From contig CAWJHN010000001.1 of NCBI GenBank assembly GCA_963842725.1, positions 62,001 through 126,000 on the forward strand: a stretch of DNA of 64,000 bases, given 5' to 3'. This DNA comes from UBA10649 sp963842725. Its GTDB lineage: Bacteria > Actinomycetota > Actinomycetes > S36-B12. A program made the translations under genes and the position numbers. The notes beneath the pieces are model-generated. The model was not told the origin of the DNA, did not search any database, and was given only the letters and a program-made list of their open reading frames with translations. Positions 7,574 through 15,530 of the stretch are shown piece by piece (position 1 is the stretch's first letter; each line of letters begins with the position of its first letter).

Positions 7574-10500
7574 CTAGGTGACGATCACCTTGACGTAGTA
7601 CATGGCACCCTTGGCCGTCTTGAGCTGCACCGGGTAGGTACCCGCCTTGTCCACCGTGAAGGCGGGGACGGTGACCGTGCCGCGCTTGCTCGTCTTGACC
7701 CGGCCCAGCGAGACCCACGCGCCGTCGATCTTGACGCGCACCGTCATGCTGGTCTTCTTCGGCAGCTTCCTGAGCTTCAGGACCACCGACTGCCCGGCCT
7801 TGGCCTGGGCCGACGGGGCCTTGGCCAGCTGGCCACTCGGCGCACCGAGGATCGCGACCGACACCACGACCGTGCCCGGGACGACCGCGCCCGATTCGGC
7901 CGGCGGTGCCGTCGGGGTCGACGGAGCCGCGGGAGAAGCCGGCGGGGTCGAACTGCTCGAGCCGCCACCGCCCGTGGATCCACCGCCGCCAGCCGAGCCG
8001 CCGCCACCTCCGCCGCCACCCGAGCCGCCGCCAGGAACGACGACAGCCGGGACGACGATGTTGGAGACACCGGCCGGACCGGCACCGGCGCCGTTGACCG
8101 CCGAGACCCGGAAGGTGACCGAGTCGTTGTTGGCCAGGCCGCTGACGGTCGTCGACAGCCCGGTGACGCTCTTCGTGTTCCCGTTCGGCCAGGTGAGCCC
8201 GTCCAGGGACCACTCGACCTTGTAGGACTGGATGGCCGATCCGCGGTCGGACAGCGGCACGTTCCACGTGACGCCGGCCGACTGGTCACCGCTGGTGGCG
8301 GTGACGTTGCGGGGAGCCGTCGGGACCCCGGTGATGCAGTTGCGGGGGTTGCCCGGGTTTCCGTTGTCGGTGGCCGGGACGGCCGCCGACGGTGCATCGA
8401 TGGGAGGCAGGACGGCCAGCGCCGGCAGCAGGCCGGACGTCGGCACGTCGCCGTCTGCGAACCGCAGGATCTCGACGCCACGGAGCGTGTCCGTGCCCTC
8501 GGCGACCCTGGGCACCAGTGGCGCCGGGTTGTTGTCGACCACGATCACCGAGTTGCCCGTCGTGGAGACGAGGTAGTCGGCCTGCGGGCCGGCGAAGACG
8601 GCAACATCGGTGCCAGCGGCCAGACCGGCCCGCTGGATCGTCCGGACGACGTGGATGTCGGCCGGGTTGATGTTGCCGTCGAGCACGTCCTGCCGGATGT
8701 CGAGCAGGCTGTTCACCAGCCTGGTGTCGCCGGGGTTGGCCAGGTCCGGAACCCGGAGCTGGACATTGAGCCACGCGTCACCGTCGATCAGGTCGTTGCC
8801 GCCCTTGCCGGTGATGGTGTCGCTGCCCGGACCGCCGATCAGGATGTTGCCCAAGGACACATCCGCACCGCCGACGAGGGCACCGATACCCGGAAGGAAG
8901 GCCTCGTCCTGGACGAGCTCCTGGCTCGAGCCGGGGATCAGCGGATCCGCGGCCAGGGTCGCGACGTCGTCGCCACCGAGGAGGTCGTTGCCGGGACCGC
9001 CCGAGAGCGCCTCGACGTCCTGGAACCGGTCGGCCAGGGCGTTGCCGATCTCGCCGTTCGCCGGGACGAGGGGCAGGCTCAGATCGAAGTCGGCGATGCC
9101 GGCCCCGGTCCGCTGGGTCTGCCAGTCGTAGCCGAACCCACCGTCGAAGCGGTCGGTGCCGGCACCGCCGACGGAGATGTCGTTGCCACCCTCGCCCGTG
9201 CTGTCGTCATCGCCGCTGTCGCCGATGAGGACGTCGTCGCCCGGTGCGTTGATGTCGATGCCGAACGGCGCACCGGTGTCACCGGTGAGGCCGTCTCCGG
9301 AGAGCCCGCCCTCGATCCAGTCGTCGCCGTCGTCACCGAGCACGATGTCGGCGTTCTGGCCAGCGAACACGCGGTCATTCCCGCCGCCGGCCAGGGTCTC
9401 GGTGCCGCCCGTGCCACCGGTCACGAAGTCGTGACCCGTGCCGCCCTGGTTCAGGTCGATGCCCGGACCGGAGTTGAGCACGTCGTTGCCGGGACCGCCC
9501 TTGAGGGTGTCGTCCTGACCGAGGTCGTTCAGGATGTCGTCGCCGGCGCCGCCGACGATGTTGTCGACGCCGCTGCCGCCCTCGATCCAGTCGTTGCCGT
9601 CGTCGCCGCGCAGGGTGTCGTCACCCTCGTCGGCCCAGATGCGGTCGTTGAACTGCGTGCCGCCGATGGCCACGTGCTCGACACCGCTGTAGCGAACGGT
9701 CTGGTTCGCATCCTTGGTGAGGAGGGCGGACTCGTCGTACTCAGTCGTCGGATCGTCCTCGATGACGTTGCAGAAGTTGCCCAGCCGCAGCATGTCGAAC
9801 GTGAAGCCGGGGCGGGAGAACACGTCGGCCGGCAGGTTCGTGGCGTCGGTGTTGCGCATGATGATCTCGGAGAGCGAGTTGCCCTCGAGCTGGGTGAGCA
9901 GGTTCATGCCGGCCGTGCGGGCCAGGTAGTAGAACCGGTCGCCCTCCTGGAGGTTCTCCAACTGCGTCTGGAAGACGTGGTTGAACGTGGGACCGAGCAG
10001 CCCGCTGAACGGCGTCTGCTTCTCGCCGAGGCCGCCGACCCACAGGTCGACGTTCTCGATGCCCGTGCTCGGCGACGTCATGAACGACACCGCTCCGGGA
10101 TCGAGTGCCACGGCGCCGTCCACGAGCGCCTGGGCAGCAGCCCGCTTGCCGGCGGTGGTGCCCGCGTTGATGACGCTGGCATCGGTGCCGTACGCCGCGA
10201 TGTAGTTGACCAGCGACTCCGGGTTGCGGAGGGCCAGGCCGTACTCGTTCCAGTTCGCGTAGGGCTTCAGTGCCGGATCGCCGGTGCTCCACACCGGATC
10301 GTTGCCACTGAAGAAGAACCGGCGCAGCTCGTTGAGCGTGGGCATGCCGGTGTCGCGGCCCCGGACCATGTTGATGGTCGCGAGGTCGAGCGGGAGCCCG
10401 ACCAGTCGGTTGCGGAGCGCATCGGTGACGAACTCGTCGAGCTCGTTGCCGATCTGGTACGTCATGCCGCGTGCGATGCTGCCTGCCGCCTGGGCCGCCG

Positions 10501-12262
10501 TCATCGGGATGGCGTTCTGCCCGTTGTCGTTGAACGCGGCCGGGTTCAGGAAGGCGTCGAACAGCTGGATGTCGTTGCGGGTGCCGTCGGCGTTGACGCG
10601 CTCGACGGTCTCGTTGAGCATCGAGTGGCCGAAGCGGTAGACCGCGTGCGCGAACTCCGCCTTGATGTCGGCGTTGAGGGTCGGGTCGTACGCCGCGAAC
10701 ACGCGGACGGCCGGCTGGACCTTGCGCGCGAACTCCTCGAACACCAGGTGCTGGTACTCCATCTCGGTGACGAAGCGCGCGGTCTGGAACAGCCGCTCGC
10801 CATAGCCCCATCCGGTGTTGCTCTGGAAGCCGCTCACGAGCGCGGCATCGGTCGATGCAGCCAGGATCGCCTGGACGTCCGCGACCACGCGATTGTGCTC
10901 GGCGTGGAACACCGTGTGGATCGCCGTCAGGCCGATGTTCTCGTTGCCGCGACCGTCACCGGTGATGAAGTGCGAGTCGAGCAGCTCGTTGTCGTACGTG
11001 GTGGTCTGGCCCTGCTGGTTGCGGGGCTGGGGGTTGCCGAGGGTGGCATCGCCGTCGGCCGGCTTGGAGCCGTCGGCCGCGGGAACCGCCTCGTGCGCGA
11101 TGTCATCGAGGAAGGCGTGCCCGGTTCCGACGACGCCAGCGGTCGTGACGGGGTTGGCGATGTTGCCCTCGACGACTCCGCCGCCGCTGAGGACCAGCTG
11201 CGGCAGGCCGCGCGCCGGACCGCGAAGGAAGCGGCCGTACTCGTCAGTGAGCATCAACGGCACGTTGTGGATGTCCTGATCGCGCAGCTCGATGCCCAGC
11301 ATCGCCGCGGTCTGCGCCTTGACTTCGGCCCAGCTGCCGATGTTGCCGTTGGCACCGTCGATCAGGCGACCCGTGGCGACCGGCGTGATGGCGCCGCCCG
11401 GGACGGAGTCGACGTACTCGCGCAGGAACACCTGGTGCGAGGGGTGCGAGGTGTAGGTCTGGTTCTGGTCGACGTATGGCGTCGTCGAGTTGCGGCCGGC
11501 CGGGTTGGCACCGTCGATGACCGTGCGGCTGGCGACCATGAAGTTGAGGGGAGAGCCCGGCTGGAACAGCGGGTCATCCGCCTTGAGCGGCACGATCACG
11601 TTCTCGGCGCCGGTCTTGGCGACCAGGTCGAGGCCGTGGTCGAAGAACTGGCCGAACAGGGTGAACATGGAGTTGTACGGGGCGGAGAGTGCGGCATCCG
11701 GCGCCACGTTGGGGATGTACAGCGTGTTCGTCGAGTCCGCCACCGCACCCGGTCCGGCCGCCGCAACGGCAGCCGGGTTGTTCGGGGACTGGTCGACGAT
11801 CAGGTTGCTGGCGGTGCGGGGACCGGTGTCGGTCACGTTCGACGGGCGCGGCTGGTAGTTCACCGCGACGCCGTCGGCGTTGAAGCGATCCCAGCGCGAC
11901 GGGCCGATGCGCGGGAACGCGGTGTCGGACGCGCCCCACTCCGGATTCGCGATGTTGTTGTTGCGTCCGTCCACCTGACGCAGGCCCCAGGGCAGCAGCG
12001 GGTTCGGGACGTCGTTCGGACCGTTGCCGATCACCGACGTCGCGGCTGTCGTCTCGGTCGTTGCATGCGCTTCAGAGATGCGGATCTGGCGCAGGATGAA
12101 CCGCAGATCCGCCTCGTTGATCTCGAAACCGGCCCCAACCGGGGCGGCTATGGCCGCAGGCGCCAGGGCAACAGCAGAGCCCAGCATTCCGACTCCTAGA
12201 GCGAATGCGGCACCTCCTGCCGTCACTCGGGCCGAGCGCCCCCTACGTCGACTACCAATCAC
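7574..12262 (-). CDS. Secreted animal-type heme peroxidase with RTX repeats and FnIII domain
   Basis: 1562 aa; GTG start at 12262 with AAGGAGG 8 bp upstream. A basic Sec signal peptide spans residues 1-40. The animal-peroxidase (peroxicinerin-like) domain runs from about 90 to 760; FGQFFDHGLD carries the distal His (about 207) and YRFGHSMLNE the proximal His (about 545). RTX-type Ca-binding nonapeptides (GGxGxDxLxx patterns such as GGPGNDVLNSG) occupy about 870-1055 and 1090-1155. An FnIII domain (about 1312-1405), a Gly/Ser-rich linker and a C-terminal beta domain (about 1465-1561) follow. The C-terminal domain resembles that of the adjacent Ig-like protein. It probably uses H2O2 outside the cell to oxidise halide or organic substrates. 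RTX repeats behind a Sec signal, without a type I exporter, suggest Ca-dependent folding after Sec export. Confidence 0.93.
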   Translation of the reverse strand: MIGSRRRGRSARVTAGGAAFALGVGMLGSAVALAPAAIAAPVGAGFEINEADLRFILRQIRISEAHATTETTAATSVIGNGPNDVPNPLLPWGLRQVDGRNNNIANPEWGASDTAFPRIGPSRWDRFNADGVAVNYQPRPSNVTDTGPRTASNLIVDQSPNNPAAVAAAGPGAVADSTNTLYIPNVAPDAALSAPYNSMFTLFGQFFDHGLDLVAKTGAENVIVPLKADDPLFQPGSPLNFMVASRTVIDGANPAGRNSTTPYVDQNQTYTSHPSHQVFLREYVDSVPGGAITPVATGRLIDGANGNIGSWAEVKAQTAAMLGIELRDQDIHNVPLMLTDEYGRFLRGPARGLPQLVLSGGGVVEGNIANPVTTAGVVGTGHAFLDDIAHEAVPAADGSKPADGDATLGNPQPRNQQGQTTTYDNELLDSHFITGDGRGNENIGLTAIHTVFHAEHNRVVADVQAILAASTDAALVSGFQSNTGWGYGERLFQTARFVTEMEYQHLVFEEFARKVQPAVRVFAAYDPTLNADIKAEFAHAVYRFGHSMLNETVERVNADGTRNDIQLFDAFLNPAAFNDNGQNAIPMTAAQAAGSIARGMTYQIGNELDEFVTDALRNRLVGLPLDLATINMVRGRDTGMPTLNELRRFFFSGNDPVWSTGDPALKPYANWNEYGLALRNPESLVNYIAAYGTDASVINAGTTAGKRAAAQALVDGAVALDPGAVSFMTSPSTGIENVDLWVGGLGEKQTPFSGLLGPTFNHVFQTQLENLQEGDRFYYLARTAGMNLLTQLEGNSLSEIIMRNTDATNLPADVFSRPGFTFDMLRLGNFCNVIEDDPTTEYDESALLTKDANQTVRYSGVEHVAIGGTQFNDRIWADEGDDTLRGDDGNDWIEGGSGVDNIVGGAGDDILNDLGQDDTLKGGPGNDVLNSGPGIDLNQGGTGHDFVTGGTGGTETLAGGGNDRVFAGQNADIVLGDDGDDWIEGGLSGDGLTGDTGAPFGIDINAPGDDVLIGDSGDDDSTGEGGNDISVGGAGTDRFDGGFGYDWQTQRTGAGIADFDLSLPLVPANGEIGNALADRFQDVEALSGGPGNDLLGGDDVATLAADPLIPGSSQELVQDEAFLPGIGALVGGADVSLGNILIGGPGSDTITGKGGNDLIDGDAWLNVQLRVPDLANPGDTRLVNSLLDIRQDVLDGNINPADIHVVRTIQRAGLAAGTDVAVFAGPQADYLVSTTGNSVIVVDNNPAPLVPRVAEGTDTLRGVEILRFADGDVPTSGLLPALAVLPPIDAPSAAVPATDNGNPGNPRNCITGVPTAPRNVTATSGDQSAGVTWNVPLSDRGSAIQSYKVEWSLDGLTWPNGNTKSVTGLSTTVSGLANNDSVTFRVSAVNGAGAGPAGVSNIVVPAVVVPGGGSGGGGGGGGSAGGGGSTGGGGSSSSTPPASPAAPSTPTAPPAESGAVVPGTVVVSVAILGAPSGQLAKAPSAQAKAGQSVVLKLRKLPKKTSMTVRVKIDGAWVSLGRVKTSKRGTVTVPAFTVDKAGTYPVQLKTAKGAMYYVKVIVT

Positions 12263-12407
12263 GGTGTGCCTCCTTGAACCTCCGCCGGGACTCCGCGCCC
12301 GGCGGCAGGTGGGCCCGAGTGAACACGCATTTATTAGGACTTGTCAAGATTTAGGTAAAAAGTCTCTTGCGGAAGATATGTCCGTTGTGTCCAGAACAAA
12401 GACGCCA
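12263..12407 (-). promoter_or_regulatory. AT-rich promoter region of the peroxidase gene
   Basis: In contrast to its surroundings this stretch is AT-rich. On the minus strand it contains TTGACA (12347-12342) followed by TCCTAATAAATG, a plausible -35 with a poorly spaced -10. The exact promoter is uncertain. Confidence 0.35.
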
Positions 12408-14666
12408 CTAATCCGGCAAAACAGACACAGAAGGACGGAGAGGCTCGCTAATCCGACACTGGGAGTCCGCTTCGGTCAGGCTGCGCTTTACCTTCCTTGC
12501 ACAACCTTTACCTTCAGGTAGGTCACCGGGCCGGTCGCCGACCGCAGGCGGAGCAGGTAGCTGCCGGCCCGCGTCGCTCGCAGCCCGGGCAGGTCGACGA
12601 TCCCCCGCGCACTGGCCCGAGCCGTGCCGACCACGATCCACGACCGCCGCACGCGCAGGTCGACTCCGACGAGCGCCGAGGGTCGCTGTCCGGTGAGCCG
12701 CAGCACCACGGCGCGCCCACGAGCCACCCGGACGACCGGTGCCTCGCCTGCGCGGGCCGAGGGGGCGCCCTTCACGGTGACACGCCGGGCCGAGGCAGCC
12801 TGATCGGCCGGGAGCAGCATGCCACCCGGCTCCGAGCCGCACGCCGACGGAGCCCGCCAGCGGGATGAACCCGGCGGCCGAGACGTCGGTTGCGGCCACT
12901 CCGCCGGTCGACCGGGTCGCTACCGCGAGACGACCCGGCGACACCGCCTGGGCGGCCACGCCAGCCAGCGGCTCGGCGACGATGACGACGTAGTACGTCG
13001 TGCCCGGCACGAGTCCGGTGATGGTCACCGGACTCGACACCTTCGGTACCGACCTGACCAGCGAGGTCTGATCGGTCGCGAACACCAGGGCCGAGAACAT
13101 CTGCGCCGCAGGGGCGCCCGGCGGCTTGGTGAAGGTCACCTTGATGCTGCCCGGGGTCGAGCCGCCGCTTATGGCGGTGATGATCGGCAGGCTGAGGCCG
13201 GCGTCCGCGAGGGCCGCCCGGCCCGGACGACGCGGGGATCTCGCCTCCAGGTAGTCGGCCGAGCCATCGGCCACGATGACGACGTCATAGTTGCCTCCGG
13301 GCACGAGGCCGTCGATGACCATGAACGACGTCACCGGCCGAACCGTGCGCGCCAGGGTCGAGCTGCCCGCCTCGAACACGTCTGCGGCGTACACCTGGCC
13401 GGGCGGTGCGTTGCTCGAGCCGGTGAACAGCACCCGGAGCGAGCCCGGCTCCGCGCCCGGCTGCACCGAGTAGACCAGCGGCGCCAGCAGCCGTCCCTTG
13501 GCCACGTCGAAGGAGACCGCTCCGGTCGCCACGGCGCCGTTCGAGTCGGTCGCGATGACGTCGACGAGGGTGCCGGACCCTGCGGCGGTCGGACGGCCGT
13601 AGATCACGCCGGTGCCGCTGTTGATCGACATCCCCGGCGGCAGGCCCGGACGGACGGTGAACACGATCGGCTCGACCAGGCCGAGTGCCGTGAGCCCCGG
13701 GACCGCGTAGCCGGCCGAGGGGACCATGATCGAGCCGACCTCGCCGACGAGCGTCGACTCGGCGGGTGTCAGCACGCCCGTCACCTCGACCGTGACCTCG
13801 GCGGTGGCGGTGGCACCGCCGGCATCCGTGGCGGTCAGCTCGTGGACCCGGCGGGCGGAGGCCTTCTCCGGCGTCCCGGCCAGGATCCCGGTGAGCGGGT
13901 CCACCTCGAGGCCCTGGGGCAGTGCCGGCACCGCCGTGTAGACCAGCGGCCCGGTGAAGCCCTCGGTGGTGAACGTGACCGGTTCGATCGCGGTGCCCGT
14001 CCGTCCGACGATCTCGGCGGTCAGCGGGAGCAGCGATGCCGCCACGATCGTGATCGTCAGCGTGACGGTGAGCGTCCCGGTCGACCCGGTTGCCACGACG
14101 TCGAAGGTCCCCGTGGAGGCCGCGGTCGGCGTGCCGCTGAGCACGCCGGTCACCGGATCGAGGGCGAAGTCCGGCAGCAGGGTTGCGGCCGCGTACGAGA
14201 CGTCGACTCCGAGTCCGGTGGCGACGAAGGTCGTCGGGGCGATCGGCGTGCCCACGGTCCCGGTCACCGTCAGGGACGGGCTGGCCGTCAGGGTGGGCGG
14301 ATCCGGTGGGGCGGCCACGACGATCGACACCGTCGCGCTCGCCACGGCGGTGCCGGCGAGGGCGTCGCCCAGGTCGTCGGTCGCCGTGATGGTGACGTCC
14401 GCGCTCACGGGGACCGTCGAGGACCCGGAGACGATCCGCGTCAGCGGGTCGAAGGTGAATCCCTCCGGGAGCCCGGCCGCCTCGTAGGTGATGACCCCGA
14501 TCGGATCCGCCGGGTCGACCGGAGCACTCGCCAGCGCCTCGTCGACCAGGCCGGAGACCAGTTGCGTCGCGGGTGCCAGTCCGCTCACCGCGGCGGCCGG
14601 CGGCGTGCCGGTCAGGATCGTGACGGCCAGCACCGACAGGGCGATTCCGATCGCGCGTACCCGCAT
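12408..14666 (-). CDS. Secreted multi-Ig-like-domain protein, frameshifted near C-terminus
   Basis: As written the frame gives 752 aa from ATG 14666 (signal peptide MRVRAIGIALSVLAVTILTG); a GTG at 14708 is an alternative start. It contains at least four tandem putative-Ig (He_PIG-like) domains recognisable by recurring LPxGxxxDPxTGxxxGTP motifs (LPDFALDPVTGVLSGTP; LPQGLEVDPLTGILAGTP; LPPGMSINSGTGVIYGRP), then two FnIII-like repeats with matching VPGxxYxVVIVA ends. After residue about 613 the sequence becomes Arg/Gly-rich and unrelated, while a neighbouring frame continues with a proper C-terminal domain. One extra base in the C-run 12825-12827 explains this; the intact protein would end at 12488 (about 739 aa). 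Surface adhesion or scaffold role is inferred only from domain type. Confidence 0.75.
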   Translation of the reverse strand: MRVRAIGIALSVLAVTILTGTPPAAAVSGLAPATQLVSGLVDEALASAPVDPADPIGVITYEAAGLPEGFTFDPLTRIVSGSSTVPVSADVTITATDDLGDALAGTAVASATVSIVVAAPPDPPTLTASPSLTVTGTVGTPIAPTTFVATGLGVDVSYAAATLLPDFALDPVTGVLSGTPTAASTGTFDVVATGSTGTLTVTLTITIVAASLLPLTAEIVGRTGTAIEPVTFTTEGFTGPLVYTAVPALPQGLEVDPLTGILAGTPEKASARRVHELTATDAGGATATAEVTVEVTGVLTPAESTLVGEVGSIMVPSAGYAVPGLTALGLVEPIVFTVRPGLPPGMSINSGTGVIYGRPTAAGSGTLVDVIATDSNGAVATGAVSFDVAKGRLLAPLVYSVQPGAEPGSLRVLFTGSSNAPPGQVYAADVFEAGSSTLARTVRPVTSFMVIDGLVPGGNYDVVIVADGSADYLEARSPRRPGRAALADAGLSLPIITAISGGSTPGSIKVTFTKPPGAPAAQMFSALVFATDQTSLVRSVPKVSSPVTITGLVPGTTYYVVIVAEPLAGVAAQAVSPGRLAVATRSTGGVAATDVSAAGFIPLAGSVGVRLGAGWHAAPGRSGCLGPACHREGRPLGPRRRGTGRPGGSWARRGAAAHRTATLGARRSRPARAAVVDRGRHGSGQCAGDRRPARAASDAGRQLPAPPAVGDRPGDLPEGKGCARKVKRSLTEADSQCRISEPLRPSVSVLPD
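12488..12827 (-). pseudogene. Out-of-frame C-terminal domain of the Ig-like protein
   Basis: About 112 codons in a different frame (GGMLLPADQAASARR ... GSYLLRLRSATGPVTYLKV) that directly continue the upstream protein. The segment aligns with the peroxidase C-terminus (AGTYPVQLKTAKGAMYYVKV), including RG-V-(L/V)-P and AG(T/S)Y positions. Conservation of this domain shows that the written frame after 12827 is not the biological one. A separate small gene starting at 12820 is unlikely: no RBS and no signal peptide. Confidence 0.7.
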
Positions 14667-14853
14667 AGCCGTCCCCAGTCCCGTTGCCGTCCCGGTCCGT
14701 GCCTCCACCCGACGTACGGCACTAAAGGTAAAATCCGGGTAATGTCGAACATAGGGAAGATATGGGACGTACCGGATCCTGGCAAGGCCCGGGTCGCCCG
14801 GAACGACAGCGTCCCGGACCGCAGTGACACCGGGCCGGGACGCTCGAAGCGAG

Positions 14854-14926
14854 CTCCCCCATCTGGACTCGAACCAGAAACCCTTCGATTAACAGTCGAA
14901 TGCTCTGCCAATTGAGCTATGGGGGA
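14854..14926 (-). tRNA. tRNA-Asn (GUU)
   Basis: Complete minus-strand cloverleaf: acceptor TCCCCCA/TGGGGGA, D arm GCTC...GAGC, anticodon stem TTCGA/TCGAA with loop CTGTTAA (anticodon GTT), T arm TCTGG-TTCGAGT-CCAGA, discriminator G, no encoded CCA. Confidence 0.95.
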
Positions 14927-15008
14927 AAGCACCGGATCCGTGAAACCGGCCCGCGAAGAATAGCAAGCCACGGTGCGGCCGGCGACCACCGGCACCCCGG
15001 TCGGCCCG

Positions 15009-15530
15009 TCAGATGCCGAGGGCGTCCCGCAACTGCGCCAGCGCCTGGTCGGCACGCTCTCGCAGGACCGGGTCAGCGGGATTCAGGCCGCTGTCGAACA
15101 CCACGGACCAGCGGATCACGCCATCGTCGCTGCCCCGCCGCGCGACCATCAGCGCCGCGGCCCCGGCCCCGAGGTCGACCCGCTCGCTGACCACGACGCT
15201 GTCGGTCACGCGATCGTGGATCGCCGGCGGCAGGTCTCGGGCGTCGCCGAACTCGAGTCGGACGACGCGCGTCGGCTGATCATGCTCGTCCAGCGTCACG
15301 AGCTCGAGCACCGGATCGTTCCAGGTCGCCTTGCTGATCCGATCCCACGGGATCCGCTCGCCCAGGGTCTGCGCATACAGGGCGCGACCCGTCGCTGCGG
15401 CGAATGCCGGGTGGGTCGCGTCGGGACCGGGTCCGCTCCCCCAGGCGATGACCTTCTCGCCCGGCAGGATGCCCAGCGTGTGCTGGACCGACCCCGGCAG
15501 CCTGGAGACGAACGACGGGATGACCCTCAT
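15009..15530 (-). CDS. Conserved hypothetical protein downstream of dnaG
   Basis: 173 aa. It begins MRVIPSFVSRLPGSVQHTLGI, overlapping the dnaG stop, so it is translationally coupled to primase. The sequence has an alternating hydrophobic beta pattern (GEKVIAWGSG; TGRALYAQT; RIPWDRISKATWND; VVRLEFGD) and a C-terminal helix (ADQALAQLRDALGI). This resembles PH-like photosystem-reaction/YcxB-type domains that many actinobacteria encode near dnaG, but I cannot name a family with certainty. No signal peptide or membrane helix. Probably cytoplasmic. Confidence 0.75.
   Translation of the reverse strand: MRVIPSFVSRLPGSVQHTLGILPGEKVIAWGSGPGPDATHPAFAAATGRALYAQTLGERIPWDRISKATWNDPVLELVTLDEHDQPTRVVRLEFGDARDLPPAIHDRVTDSVVVSERVDLGAGAAALMVARRGSDDGVIRWSVVFDSGLNPADPVLRERADQALAQLRDALGI

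Noticed and set aside
7523..12199. 1558-codon open frame antisense to the peroxidase
   Set aside because: High GC makes the antisense frame free of stops; composition is Arg/Val/Asp-rich with no domain, signal or RBS.
12488..12820. Separate 110-aa gene
   Set aside because: It lacks RBS and signal peptide and is the displaced C-terminus of the upstream protein.
12819..14915. 698-codon plus-strand frame opposite the Ig-like protein
   Set aside because: Antisense shadow: it runs through tRNA-Asn and is Arg/Gly/His-rich without motifs.
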